From an uncultured Pontibacter sp. (GTDB lineage Bacteria > Bacteroidota > Bacteroidia > Cytophagales > Hymenobacteraceae): a DNA stretch of 64,000 nt. The first letter of the stretch is position 1; each line of letters begins with the position of its first letter. Positions 16,425 to 25,799 of the stretch are shown here, one piece after another. The position numbers were made by a program, and so were the translations under genes. Below the pieces are notes generated by a model. That model searched no databases. It had not been told where the DNA came from and was given only the letters and a program-made list of their open reading frames with translations. The stretch is from assembly GCF_947495565.1 (NCBI RefSeq), contig NZ_CANLZM010000006.1, positions 124,001-188,000 on the forward strand. Direction: 5' to 3'.

Positions 16425-18866
16425 ATGAGTAAAACTCCCAAAGGTAATTTTCATGAGACGGTAGTCTCCATGAGCAGCAACGATGACGTAAAGCTGAGCA
16501 CAAACGATTTTCCGTTTAAAACCACGCTCAGCCTGTCTCCGCTTATTTCTTACTGGGAGGAGAAAATAAAAAACGACCCTAGCTGCAACGCCGACCGCAT
16601 CCGCGACCTGATGACCCTTCTCCGGAACACCCCGGAGCTGATCGGCCCGATCCAGGATGTGTCGGTAATAGACAAGTATGTGGACACCGTTGACGTGCTG
16701 ATGGAAGATATTTTTCCGGGGGCACTGTGGGAAAACGACCTCAAAGCTGTGTCGGTGCCATTCCGGTTCCACAGCTTTTACGCCACACCCAAGCTGGAGG
16801 AGCTGGCGCTGCTGGAAGGCAACAACTCATCAGAGAAACTGGCCCTGGACCGGAAAACACTGCTTTTCCGCCTCACACTGCAAGCTTATACTATTATCCT
16901 GGCTAAGTTTTACAACGCCAACTTTGTTATTGATGAGCCCTTTGTGTTTACCGTGCACGATAAGTTTACAGGCCTGCCACGCCACTATAAGGTAGATGTA
17001 GACCTGAAGTTTATGCAGGTAAAACCGAAGGGGGAGATAAAACCGCTGAAACCGCAGCAGATAAACTTTCTGATAAACCGCTACAACAACCTTGACCTCT
17101 GGATGCAGATGCTGCCGCCGGAAGATTTTGAGTTCAGCGGCTTTGCCATTTACGATTTTACAGATGTAACGCTAGAGGAAACCATCTCCTCTCTCCGTTT
17201 TGATCTGCTGGATAAAGACTCTGTAAGTACAGAAGAAGGTTTTATGAGCCTGCAGCAGAAGCTGCGCGTGCTTTTCGGGCTGCCCGGCATTCAGCTCGGC
17301 TTCGCCTCCTGCCCTAACCTGCGCGAGTTCGACACCAGCTACGCCCGCCGCATCTGGACTGGCCTCATCCTTACGCAAGACTGCGAGCTTTCTTTAAACG
17401 ATCTGAAGGACTCGATTTATGAGCCAGTACTGAAACAGGGCAACACCGTAGTGGTAGAAGACCTGAAAGTGATGCCGCACCCTACGCGTATGGAGCAGAA
17501 GCTGCTGGAGCTGGGCCTGCGCAACCTCATTATAGCCCCGCTGCAGTACGAAGGCACCACAATTGGACTGATGGAGCTGGCCTCGCCCATTCCGGGAGAA
17601 CTGAACGCCCTTTCAACTATAAAACTGAAGGAGATACTGCCTCTGTTTGCCCTGGCCATGAACCGCAGCCTGGAAGAGCTTCGCAGCAGCATCCAAAGCA
17701 TTATCAAGGAAAAGTATACTGCCATACACCCTATTGTAGAGTGGCGCTTTACACAGGCGGCTATTAACCTGCTCGAGAAAATGGAGCGTAACAGCAGCCC
17801 CGAAACGGAACAGATCATTTTCAGGGAGATTTTCCCAATTTACGGCTCGTCCGACATCCGCAGCTCTGCCGCAGAACGCAACAAAGCCATACAAGGCGAC
17901 CTGCTGGAGCAATTGGTGCTGGCCAAAGAAGTTATACTTGCCGTGAAGGACAAAATGCCGCTGCCTATACTGGATGAGTTGATGTTTAAGATCGACAAGC
18001 TCTCGCAAAGCATACTGCATGAGCTAAGCTCCGGCGACGAGGTGGTTATACTTGATTTTCTGCGTTCTGAGATAGAGCCTCTCTTCGATTACTTTCTGAG
18101 GAAAGAAGCATCTGCAGCAGAGGCAGTGCAAGTATACCGGTCTGCCATCAACAACCCTTACAGAGCCGTTTACAACAAGCGCCGTGCTTACGAGGAAAGC
18201 CTGTTCATGATAAACGAGACAATCTCCAGCTTTCTGGACCGTGAGGAGGAGAAGGCCCAGCAGATTTTCCCGCACTATTTTGAGAAGTATAAGACAGATG
18301 GGCTTGATTACAACATCTACATTGGCGCCTCCTTACTCAGCTCCGGAGACTTCCAGCCGATTTACCTCAAAAACATGCGCCTATGGCAGCTGATGCTTAC
18401 CTGCGAGATTGCCCGCCGCATACAAAAGTTACGCGCCAGCCTTAAACTGCCGCTCGAAATTACACAGCTCATACTTGTCCACTCCGACCCTATCTCTATC
18501 CGGTACAGGCTGGATGAGAAGAAGTTTGACGTGGACGGCGCCAACAACATCAGCTACGAGATCATTAAAAAGCGGATTGATAAGGCAAACGTGCGCGGCA
18601 CCGAGGAGCGACTGACCCAGCCAGGCAAAATCGCGATTGTGTATACCCAGCAGAAAGCTTTGCAGGAGTATCAGCGCTACCTTGATTTTCTGCAGTCAGA
18701 GGGATACATAGAAGACGAGATTGAGCACCTGGAGGTGGAGGACCTGCAAGGGGTGCAAGGGCTAAAGGCTCTGCGCGTAACAGTAAACCTGAAAGAGGAG
18801 CTGCGCCATAATATAGATGCCGGCGATGAGCTCCTGAACATAGCGCAATCTGCCAGCCTTAACTGA
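16425..18866 (+). CDS. Large cytosolic GAF-domain-like protein (813 aa)
   Basis: An 813-residue soluble protein without signal or membrane segments. A region of about residues 320-420 looks like a GAF domain (GNTVVVEDLKVMPHPTRMEQ, RNLIIAPLQYEGTTIGLMEL, LNALSTIKLKEILPLFALA). The N-terminal 300 residues and the C-terminal 390 residues are long helical regions with no catalytic motif that I recognise; there is no histidine kinase, GGDEF or phosphatase core. The last part (IYIGASLLSSGDF, ILVHSDPISIRYRLDEKKFD) may be another regulatory fold. It probably senses a ligand or acts as a scaffold. It stands alone with about 265 AT-rich bases after it. A start at the second Met (residue 16) is possible. 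Confidence 0.7.
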   Translation: MSKTPKGNFHETVVSMSSNDDVKLSTNDFPFKTTLSLSPLISYWEEKIKNDPSCNADRIRDLMTLLRNTPELIGPIQDVSVIDKYVDTVDVLMEDIFPGALWENDLKAVSVPFRFHSFYATPKLEELALLEGNNSSEKLALDRKTLLFRLTLQAYTIILAKFYNANFVIDEPFVFTVHDKFTGLPRHYKVDVDLKFMQVKPKGEIKPLKPQQINFLINRYNNLDLWMQMLPPEDFEFSGFAIYDFTDVTLEETISSLRFDLLDKDSVSTEEGFMSLQQKLRVLFGLPGIQLGFASCPNLREFDTSYARRIWTGLILTQDCELSLNDLKDSIYEPVLKQGNTVVVEDLKVMPHPTRMEQKLLELGLRNLIIAPLQYEGTTIGLMELASPIPGELNALSTIKLKEILPLFALAMNRSLEELRSSIQSIIKEKYTAIHPIVEWRFTQAAINLLEKMERNSSPETEQIIFREIFPIYGSSDIRSSAAERNKAIQGDLLEQLVLAKEVILAVKDKMPLPILDELMFKIDKLSQSILHELSSGDEVVILDFLRSEIEPLFDYFLRKEASAAEAVQVYRSAINNPYRAVYNKRRAYEESLFMINETISSFLDREEEKAQQIFPHYFEKYKTDGLDYNIYIGASLLSSGDFQPIYLKNMRLWQLMLTCEIARRIQKLRASLKLPLEITQLILVHSDPISIRYRLDEKKFDVDGANNISYEIIKKRIDKANVRGTEERLTQPGKIAIVYTQQKALQEYQRYLDFLQSEGYIEDEIEHLEVEDLQGVQGLKALRVTVNLKEELRHNIDAGDELLNIAQSASLN

Positions 18867-19131
18867 GAAAAGCTTAAGTATAAAATATCTTAAATATAAT
18901 ATTTATCTAATTTTTAAAACTTTTTTCAACTGCACATTATGGCACTCAATATTAACTAAAGTCTCTAACTAACAGATATTTACACATTATACACAGGTTG
19001 CAACATTATTACCCTTTTAAAGATTTATTCACATCAAGTGCAATTTTTTAAAAAGAGATTGCGTTCTCAGGGGGACTTGCAGGATATAGGCATCCGGTAA
19101 GTGTTGTTTCATCAAATCAACTTTTAGCCCA

Positions 19132-19938
19132 ATGAAACTGAGAAACAAATTTATGCCTGCCATGCTGATGTTAGGTGTGGTGGCGTTTAGCTCTTGCGAC
19201 AAGCAGGAAAATGAATCAATCCAGCCGGAGCTGGAGCAGGGAGTAATCTCTCATATTATGGCAGACTCTGCTGAGCTTACCTCCTACAACTTTGCAGGCA
19301 AGCAGCTGAGCCAGGTAAATCATTTTGATGTAGAAACAGGCGACCTGGAGAGCTACGAAAAGTATCAGCGCGACTCAAAAGGACGTATTGTAAAAAGCAG
19401 CACTTACGCCGGCGGCAGCAATACTTTGCTATCGGAGCAGAATTTCACCTTCAACACGAACGGCGAGCTGACCAAGAGCAACATGGCTTATTACAGCGGC
19501 AGCAAACTGGAGTACACTGCTTACGCCACTTACGAGTACGACTCAAACAAGAAGCTGGAGAAGAAATCCATTTTTGAAGGTGAGGACAAAGCAGACCAGG
19601 AAAAACTGAAGTCTTACACCAAGTATGAGGTGCTTCCAAACGGTAACTACACGCAGGAGAAGCAGTACGTGATAGACGACAACAACGAAGCCAAGCTTTT
19701 CTCTACCACAACCAACTCTTTCGACTCCAGCGTAAACCCTTTCCTGTCGTTTGCCGAGCCTGGTGCCGCCAGCAGCCCTAACAACCTGGTAGCATCGTCT
19801 ACAGTGGTGCACAACAGCAAAAAGACTTACAAATACAGCTACACGTACACGTACGATGAGCGCGGCTACCCGCTTACACAAACTGCGGTATCCCCGAACG
19901 GCAAAAGCCAGACGTTTAAGTACCTGTATAGCAACTAA
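19132..19938 (+). CDS. Hypothetical lipoprotein with YD/RHS-like strands (268 aa)
   Basis: Lipoprotein signal with Cys23 (VVAFSSCDKQE). The mature part has regularly spaced strand-like units (FAGKQLSQVNHFDVETGDLE, YQRDSKGRIVKSSTY, NFTFNTNGELTKSN, YATYEYDSNKKLEKKS, YTYTYDERGYPLTQT). They resemble the YD/RHS-type beta repeats seen in Bacteroidota surface lipoproteins. Function unknown; it is probably surface-exposed. It is followed by an imperfect hairpin near 19957-19998. Confidence 0.65.
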   Translation: MKLRNKFMPAMLMLGVVAFSSCDKQENESIQPELEQGVISHIMADSAELTSYNFAGKQLSQVNHFDVETGDLESYEKYQRDSKGRIVKSSTYAGGSNTLLSEQNFTFNTNGELTKSNMAYYSGSKLEYTAYATYEYDSNKKLEKKSIFEGEDKADQEKLKSYTKYEVLPNGNYTQEKQYVIDDNNEAKLFSTTTNSFDSSVNPFLSFAEPGAASSPNNLVASSTVVHNSKKTYKYSYTYTYDERGYPLTQTAVSPNGKSQTFKYLYSN

Positions 19939-19956
19939 GCATAAAGAAGCTACATT

Positions 19957-19998
19957 AACAACAGCGGCTCCTGGCATTAGCTAGGGGCCGCTGCTGTT
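19957..19998 (+). terminator. Imperfect terminator hairpin
   Basis: Arms 19957-19972 (AACAACAGCGGCTCCT) and 19983-19998 (AGGGGCCGCTGCTGTT) pair with two mismatches and run into TTTT. Placed 19 bases after the lipoprotein stop. Confidence 0.65.
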
Positions 19999-20081
19999 TT
20001 ACACCTAGCCAGTTGGTAGTGGTGTTTGTGCAATGATTTCAGCATAAATCAGTATATTGGGATACAAAACAATATACCACC

Positions 20082-20306
20082 ATGGCAAAAACGAAATTAA
20101 CAGTACTCAGCAACGGGTCGGTGCGCGTAGAGGGCGATGATTTTGAGATAGTAGACAAAGAGGGAAACAGCTACGGTTTGGGCGGGCGTACGCTCGTGTC
20201 GATCTGCCGCTGCGGCCTTTCCAGCAATAAGCCTTTCTGCGACGGATCTCATAAAGGGCATTTTGAGCATAATGCCGAAGCGTTTGATCTTCCGCCTAAA
20301 AAATAA
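20082..20306 (+). CDS. CDGSH iron-sulfur domain protein
   Basis: A 74-residue protein whose C-terminal half is the CDGSH [2Fe-2S] fold: C42-R-C44-GLSSNKPF-C53-DGS-H57, the three-Cys one-His ligand set. It is a small soluble electron-transfer or cluster-transfer protein. It is encoded 8 bases before the DUF2007/zinc-ribbon gene, so the two are probably co-transcribed and end at the hairpin at 20712-20749. Confidence 0.92.
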   Translation: MAKTKLTVLSNGSVRVEGDDFEIVDKEGNSYGLGGRTLVSICRCGLSSNKPFCDGSHKGHFEHNAEAFDLPPKK

Positions 20307-20314
20307 TACAACCT

Positions 20315-20716
20315 ATGGCAGAGCGCCTGGTAACAATTGCCACCTTTAATGAGCTTACTGAAGCACACATCCTGAAAGGCCGCCTGGAGGCAGAGGGCAT
20401 ACTTTGCTTTTTAGGAGATGAGCACATTGTGGGCGTGCAGCCCTTCTACTCAGTGGCAGTGGGAGGCGTAAAGCTTAAAGTAACTGAGGGCGATGTAGCA
20501 GAAGCCCGAGCCATACTTGCCCGCATTCAGGAAGGGTCTGGCCAGTTTGACTACGACACGATAGAAATGGCGCCGCCTACGCAGGAATATACCCGCACCA
20601 TAACGTGCCCAAACTGCGGCTCTGACAATGTGGGCGAACTCGGTTTTCCGTTGCCTTTTGTCAGCCGCAGGTATACTTGCTACAACTGCAGCCACACCTG
20701 GAAAGGGCGTAAATAA
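20315..20716 (+). CDS. DUF2007 protein with C-terminal zinc ribbon
   Basis: A 133-residue cytosolic protein. The N-terminal about 70 residues form the DUF2007 ferredoxin-like domain (TIATFNELTEAHILKGRLEA, GVKLKVTEGDVAEARAILA), associated with signal-transducing PII-like folds. The C-terminus is a zinc ribbon with CPNCG and CYNCSHTW. The combination is common in this phylum but its role is not known. It is the second gene of the CDGSH unit. Two Ile-Leu pairs are written ATA CTT, making copies of the abundant motif within the gene. Confidence 0.82.
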   Translation: MAERLVTIATFNELTEAHILKGRLEAEGILCFLGDEHIVGVQPFYSVAVGGVKLKVTEGDVAEARAILARIQEGSGQFDYDTIEMAPPTQEYTRTITCPNCGSDNVGELGFPLPFVSRRYTCYNCSHTWKGRK

Positions 20717-20749
20717 GAAAGGGAGCCTATTGCGGCTCCCTTTCTTATT
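20712..20749. terminator. Perfect 16-bp bidirectional terminator
   Basis: Arms 20712-20727 and 20734-20749 (core AAGAAAGGGAGCC / GGCTCCCTTTCTT) with a six-base loop. It lies between the plus-strand DUF2007 gene and the convergent SusD-like gene, A-rich on one side and T-rich on the other, so it can stop both. Confidence 0.85.
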
Positions 20750-20762
20750 TATTAATTGCTAC

Positions 20763-22115
20763 CTATAAGTTCTCTGCAAACGGAATCGGGAAGCTTTCCC
20801 ATACATCATCCCCAACCCTATCAATCGGCAGCTCGTCTAGGCGGCCGTAGCGTCGCATGTCTACCCAGCGGTGACCTTCAAAGTATAAGGAGTAGCGGCG
20901 CTGTTCCAGCATCTCATCCAGCAGCGCCTGCTCTGTCCGCGGCCCTGCGTAAGGCTGCAGCCCGTGCCCGGTACGAATCACGTTCAATGCCCTTACGGCC
21001 TCTTCAAAGTTACCAGTCTGGATGTTTGCCTCCGCGTAAATAAGTATAAGTTCCTCATTTCGGATAATCGGTACCTGATCGGTATTGGTGGCATAAAGCG
21101 CCACGTCGTATTGCCCCGTCAGGCCGCTTTGTGTAGCTGGCGCATCCCGCAACGAAACTTTCGAGGCCCGGTCATCATTCGGAGCGATATCGGCAATATA
21201 ACTTGGGTGCGCAATACGCACCTCGCCGGCAGAATTAGGCGCAGTGTACAGCGGGTTCAATTGATCTCCGGGCAAGGTACTGAACGCATAGTATATGCCC
21301 TTTTCAAACGGCTGGTCCAGTCCGAAGAAAGAAGCCTCCAGCATAGTTAAGGCCTCGGCAAAGTTCTCGCGGTACACTGCTACACGCGCAGCCAAGGCCC
21401 GGTTAAACTCCAGAAACTCGCCTGAGGTAAGCACAGTCCTGTCGGAGCTGGAAATCAGATCATTATAACCACTTGATAACGGAAACGGCAGTACTCCGGG
21501 CGCGTTTAGCAGATGCCCCTGCCCCTCATCCAAAAGAGCAGCTATAGCTGTTAAAGCCTCTGTTTTACTCACCACTGGCCCCAGGTTCTCAGGGTCATCT
21601 ACATCCAGGCGTATACCGTTCTCATTCATCAAAGTCAGGTTCATGAGCAGCTGGTGTGCCTTTATGGTTTTAGCGAAGCCTAGATAGCTCTGCGCCTGCT
21701 CTTCTGAAATCAAATCAGTATTGTTAACAGCCCCAATCAGGATGTTTGTGTTTTTAACGACCCTGTAGCGCGTCGCCCAAGGGTTGGTAGTATAAAAGGT
21801 GTTATTGTCCAACACGGCACTTCCGGCCCCAAGCAAATCAGAGGTAAAACGCGGGTCTGCCCCGGAAAAGCGGTAATGCTCGCGCCCCACCACGCCTACA
21901 TCATCATAATAAGTACCTAAAACGTTGCGCATCCCCGACTCAGTGCCAACCACCAGGTTGTTCAGGTCATCAATCGTAGCATTTTCCAACACCGATTCGA
22001 TGGTGGGGTTATTCGGGTCTCCGATTTCGTTTATCTCACAACCCGGTAACACGAGGGCCATTGCCAGCAGCACCGCCACAGGCTTATACTTTAGTTGCTC
22101 TATATAGTCTTTCAT
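20763..22115 (-). CDS. SusD/RagB family outer-membrane nutrient-binding lipoprotein
   Basis: About 450 residues. Signal peptide with a lipobox at LVLPGCEIN, then the SusD-like start DPNNPTIESVLENAT. The C-terminal SusD signature is present: RNEELILIYAEANIQTGN, EAVRALNVIRTGHGL and the LDEMLEQRRYSLYFEGHRW box before YGRLDELP. It binds substrate on the cell surface and works with the SusC-like TonB channel encoded just upstream (19 bases). The start ATG at 22115 gives the best signal; an in-frame ATG at 22124 adds three residues. No glycosidase is next to the pair, so the substrate is open. Confidence 0.9.
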   Translation of the reverse strand: MKDYIEQLKYKPVAVLLAMALVLPGCEINEIGDPNNPTIESVLENATIDDLNNLVVGTESGMRNVLGTYYDDVGVVGREHYRFSGADPRFTSDLLGAGSAVLDNNTFYTTNPWATRYRVVKNTNILIGAVNNTDLISEEQAQSYLGFAKTIKAHQLLMNLTLMNENGIRLDVDDPENLGPVVSKTEALTAIAALLDEGQGHLLNAPGVLPFPLSSGYNDLISSSDRTVLTSGEFLEFNRALAARVAVYRENFAEALTMLEASFFGLDQPFEKGIYYAFSTLPGDQLNPLYTAPNSAGEVRIAHPSYIADIAPNDDRASKVSLRDAPATQSGLTGQYDVALYATNTDQVPIIRNEELILIYAEANIQTGNFEEAVRALNVIRTGHGLQPYAGPRTEQALLDEMLEQRRYSLYFEGHRWVDMRRYGRLDELPIDRVGDDVWESFPIPFAENL

Positions 22116-22134
22116 GAGAATCATACTTTAAAGA

Positions 22135-25101
22135 TTAAAACCCGATTGAGAAATGGAAGAAGAAACGCCTGGAAGCCGGAAAAGGCGTTACGTCTACCCC
22201 TGTGGAGAGGCCGTTGCCGCCAAAGTTGGAAACTTCCGGGTTATAGCCGTCATAATCGGTGATGGTGAATAGGTTGTTGGCGGAGGCTCCTACCCGTAAC
22301 GAGCGGACAACCCCTCCGAAATTGCCAGCCAGAAAGGCTATTGGCACATTATAGTATAAACCTATCTCGCGGAGACGCAGGTAAGATGAGTTTTGCACAA
22401 ATGGCTCAGCAGAAACACCCAGCGCGTTTATCCGCTCCTGCGCATTAGCCACTCCATCTCCGTTGTCGTCGTCATCGTAATCAAAAGTGGTACCGCCCAG
22501 GTCGGTGAGTAGCTGCGTCAGGTTAATGTTGTCGCCGCCTTTTTTCCAGTGCAGCAGAAAAGAGAAGGTGAAGTTTTGCTTTACCGTGAAGAAGTTATGG
22601 AAGTTCATCTGGAAGTCCGGCTCGGCATTGCCTAGCTGCACCACCCCCTCATCGCCGCGTATACCTACAATCTGTGTCGCCGACTCGCCTTCTTCTATAA
22701 AAAAGGTACCGAGCGTACTACCGAATGCACCCAGCGGGAAAGCCGGCACGTTCAGCTCCGTCACCTCCGACACGTTTTTCCAGAAGCTCGTTTTAGAGTC
22801 CCACTTAAAATTAGTTGATTCAATCGGCTTTGCACTCAAGGATAGCTCTACGCCTCTGTTACGCAGCTCACCGGCATTTAAAACCTCTGTTGTAAAGCCC
22901 GAAGAAGAGGGCACGCTACGAAATACGATAAGATCCGAAACGGTTTTGACATAATAAGTAGCCTCTAGCAAAAACTTGTTGTTCAGCACACTTATGTCAA
23001 ACCCTGTCTCAAATTCCTTCTGCCGCTCCTGCTCTATTTCGTCGTTGCCTAGTTGTGTGTTGGTAAGCAAACCGCCGGAGCCGCCTGTGTTAGACGAAAC
23101 CAAGGAGGTAAATTTAGCGCCAAACGGCGGAAAACCACCTGACTCTCCGTAAGCGGCGCGTAGCTTCATGAGGCTCACATTATCGTAAGTCCAGAAATCG
23201 AACTCTGCCAGGTTTGCGGCCAAGGAGAACTTAGGGAATACATTAAAGTCGTTCACATCAGCGTTGTTCGATGATTTATCAAGACGCAAGCCAGCAGTTG
23301 CAATTATTCGGTCTTGCCAGTTCAGCTCCTCCTGCACAAACAAGCCTTTGTTGCGCACCTCCAACCGTGTTTGCTCCACCGAAACAGCACTTGCCTGGTC
23401 GAGGTTGGTTTGTGTGCCGATCAGCTGTGTCGCCACGTTCAGCACCTGGTCCTGGTTAAAGTTCTCGCGGGTAGCGCCCAAAGTGGATGTCAGGAAAAAC
23501 GTATCATCAGACAGGCTCAGGTTGTTTACCAGGAAAGCTGCAAAGTTGGTGTTCAGGTTGTAGTTGTTGCCAAGTATAGATGCGCCGCTGGTGCCCCGCC
23601 CATTTGCCTGGAACTGCAGCAACCTTGGGAAGAGCGCCCGCGTGCGCAGGTTGTAAAAGTCCAGGCCGGCCCGAACAACCAGTTTCGTGTTGCTCATGGA
23701 GCTTTCCTGCAGCTGCGTGTTCAGGGTAAGGCCACCTAGAAAGCGGTCGGTGTTTTCCTGGTTCGTGATCAGGTCGCGGGTCTGCAGAAAATTAGAGGCG
23801 CCAAAAGGGTTATCAGGGTAAAGGCCGTTCTCATCCGGGAAAAGATCCACAAAACTTGGGGTAGACGAAAGCGCCACGCCAAAAGAAACACCGGCGTTAT
23901 CATTGTTCGTAAGCCCGCGATTTGCTGTAGAGTTGATGTAATTGGTGCTCAGGCTAAAGTCAAAACGGTCAGAAATAGTATGGTCCAGGTTAAAGCGCAG
24001 CGACTTTTTCTCATAGCCGGTATTCTCAATGATGCCTTCCTCATCCATAATCAGGCCTCCTACAAAAAAGCGGGTGCGCTCGTTACCGCCACTAATATTC
24101 AGGCGCGTGTTGTAGAGCATACCTGTGTTACCATACAGTTCCTCTTCGTAATCTATAATGCGTCCGGCATCACGGGCTGCCACAAAAGCAGGTACTGCAT
24201 CAGCTCCGAAAGAGGCTGCTACACGGTCTTCGGTCAGGGTGCGCATACCCAGCAGCTTTGCCACACGTGCAATGCCCACATCCTGCGACAAATCAACCAA
24301 TGTTTTACCGGCAGCTCCGCGTTTTGTAGTGATGATAACCACACCAGCAGAGGCAAGAGAACCATAGATAGCCGCCGCCGATGCCCCTTTCAGCACTTCT
24401 ATACTTTCAATGTCATCGGGGTTAAGGTCTGCAATTCGGTTTGAGGCATTATCCTGGTTAGAGGAACTACCACCCCCTGCGGCATTAGTCACAGCGTTGA
24501 GGCCAGCCGATATACTGGAGTTATCCACTATGATGCCATCTACCACGTACAGCGGCTGCGCATTCCCAAAAATTGAGGTGATGCCGCGCAGTTTCATGGC
24601 GATGCCACCACCAGGCGCTCCGGAGTTAGACACCACGTTGGCGCCCACCAGCTTACCGCTTATGGCGGCATCCATGGTTTGCGGGGTGGTAATCCCGGTT
24701 ATTTCGCGTGTGTTAATGGTAGCGACGGCATTCGCGGCATTGGCTCTTTTCACGGTGGTGGCCAGGCCGGTTACCACTACCTCATCCAGGCTGGTTACGC
24801 TTTCCTTTAACTCGACGTCCAGTTGTGTAACTGCCGGTGTAATGTCGAAGGTTTGGGAAGTGTAGCCCAGGAAGGAGAAAGTGATTTTGCCGGATGCCGT
24901 GGGCAGCGTGATGCTGTAATCGCCGTCGGCGGTAGTGTTTGTGCCAACAGTAGTGCCCGGCACCACCACACTCACACCAGGCAAAGCCCTGCCAGATCCG
25001 GCATCAGTTACAGTGCCTCGAACAGTGGTTTGTCCGAACAAGGCAAATGGCACCAGAAAAAGCAGCAATACAAGCAGCTTTAGTAGGTAAAGTCTTTTCA
25101 T
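22135..25101 (-). CDS. SusC/RagA family TonB-linked outer-membrane transporter
   Basis: A 988-residue outer-membrane protein. Order of parts: signal peptide (1-23), carboxypeptidase D regulatory-like domain (RGTVTDAGSGRALPGVSVVV to SYTSQTFDI), TonB-box region (LDEVVVTGLAT), plug domain with the SusC/RagA signature (LYVVDGIIVDNS, DIESIEVLKGASAAAIYGSL), and a long beta-barrel ending in a terminal Phe (FFFHFSIGF). It imports the substrate captured by the SusD partner using TonB energy. The AAGTAT/ATACTT motif is sparse here (about two copies in 3 kb). Confidence 0.93.
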   Translation of the reverse strand: MKRLYLLKLLVLLLFLVPFALFGQTTVRGTVTDAGSGRALPGVSVVVPGTTVGTNTTADGDYSITLPTASGKITFSFLGYTSQTFDITPAVTQLDVELKESVTSLDEVVVTGLATTVKRANAANAVATINTREITGITTPQTMDAAISGKLVGANVVSNSGAPGGGIAMKLRGITSIFGNAQPLYVVDGIIVDNSSISAGLNAVTNAAGGGSSSNQDNASNRIADLNPDDIESIEVLKGASAAAIYGSLASAGVVIITTKRGAAGKTLVDLSQDVGIARVAKLLGMRTLTEDRVAASFGADAVPAFVAARDAGRIIDYEEELYGNTGMLYNTRLNISGGNERTRFFVGGLIMDEEGIIENTGYEKKSLRFNLDHTISDRFDFSLSTNYINSTANRGLTNNDNAGVSFGVALSSTPSFVDLFPDENGLYPDNPFGASNFLQTRDLITNQENTDRFLGGLTLNTQLQESSMSNTKLVVRAGLDFYNLRTRALFPRLLQFQANGRGTSGASILGNNYNLNTNFAAFLVNNLSLSDDTFFLTSTLGATRENFNQDQVLNVATQLIGTQTNLDQASAVSVEQTRLEVRNKGLFVQEELNWQDRIIATAGLRLDKSSNNADVNDFNVFPKFSLAANLAEFDFWTYDNVSLMKLRAAYGESGGFPPFGAKFTSLVSSNTGGSGGLLTNTQLGNDEIEQERQKEFETGFDISVLNNKFLLEATYYVKTVSDLIVFRSVPSSSGFTTEVLNAGELRNRGVELSLSAKPIESTNFKWDSKTSFWKNVSEVTELNVPAFPLGAFGSTLGTFFIEEGESATQIVGIRGDEGVVQLGNAEPDFQMNFHNFFTVKQNFTFSFLLHWKKGGDNINLTQLLTDLGGTTFDYDDDDNGDGVANAQERINALGVSAEPFVQNSSYLRLREIGLYYNVPIAFLAGNFGGVVRSLRVGASANNLFTITDYDGYNPEVSNFGGNGLSTGVDVTPFPASRRFFFHFSIGF

Positions 25102-25323
25102 AGAGCAGGATTTAAATTTTGAAGATAAACATCTATGTCACAACCATATACTTCTATCTCGCAATGGCTGAATGCTAGGGTATAAATACGCAACTATATC
25201 ATTTTTGTATAAACTTTCTAATATTTATTTATCATAACATAAGCTAATGCAACTATTAGAATGGAAGCGGTACTGCAAATTCTCTCTGGTATTCCATCCT
25301 TGCTAATCCTTATAAATAATAAA

Positions 25324-25349
25324 AGCCGCAACCATTTCTGGCTGCGGCT
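25324..25349 (-). terminator. Terminator of the acyl-CoA-binding protein gene
   Basis: AGCCGCAACCA (25324-25334) / TGGCTGCGGCT (25339-25349) pair with one mismatch. On the minus strand a TTTTATTATT stretch follows. Confidence 0.65.
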
Positions 25350-25375
25350 ATACCTGAAATATAAGAAACGGGTTC

Positions 25376-25630
25376 TTAGCTCGCTAATTCGTTTACGTAC
25401 TGCACATACTCCTCGCGGGCGCTGTCCTGGCTTTTGCCTTCTTGCTTTTTCCACGCATCCCATTTGGCAATATTCTTAAAGTCGAAGCCGCCGGGGCGGT
25501 CAGTGTTTACGTCACCTTCAGAGGCTTGCTTGTACAGGGCGTACAGCTTTAGCAATACATCGTTGCTGGGGCGTTCAGATAATGTTTTAGACTTTGCTAC
25601 TGCGTTTTCGAATTCTTCTTGAGTGGCCAT
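25376..25630 (-). CDS. Acyl-CoA-binding protein
   Basis: An 84-residue soluble four-helix protein of the ACBP family. Visible signatures are EEFENAVAKSKTL, the ligand helix NDVLLKLYALYKQASEGDVN, then RPGGFDFKNIAKWDAWKKQE and the C-terminal YVQYVNEL. It binds long-chain acyl-CoA esters in the cytoplasm and buffers or delivers them to lipid metabolism. It is monocistronic, with a hairpin downstream and AT-rich sequence upstream shared with the divergent peptidase gene. Confidence 0.92.
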   Translation of the reverse strand: MATQEEFENAVAKSKTLSERPSNDVLLKLYALYKQASEGDVNTDRPGGFDFKNIAKWDAWKKQEGKSQDSAREEYVQYVNELAS

Positions 25631-25799
25631 AGTTTATACTTTGTTTTAGTTCTGATGATGATCCAAGTTACAAAAAAGAGCTCGGCATGCATAACTTTAT
25701 ACTTATTTTGTTTGCCGAAGATTTTCTATAAATTTATACACCCGTAGCAGCTCCTGTTATAGCCACCTCCGGGAAGTATAAAAACTAACAAATCATACT

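Noticed and set aside
20763-25101. SusC/SusD pair as part of a polysaccharide utilisation locus
   Set aside because: No glycoside hydrolase, lyase, sulfatase or hybrid regulator is adjacent, so a PUL cannot be claimed; the pair is reported as an orphan uptake system.
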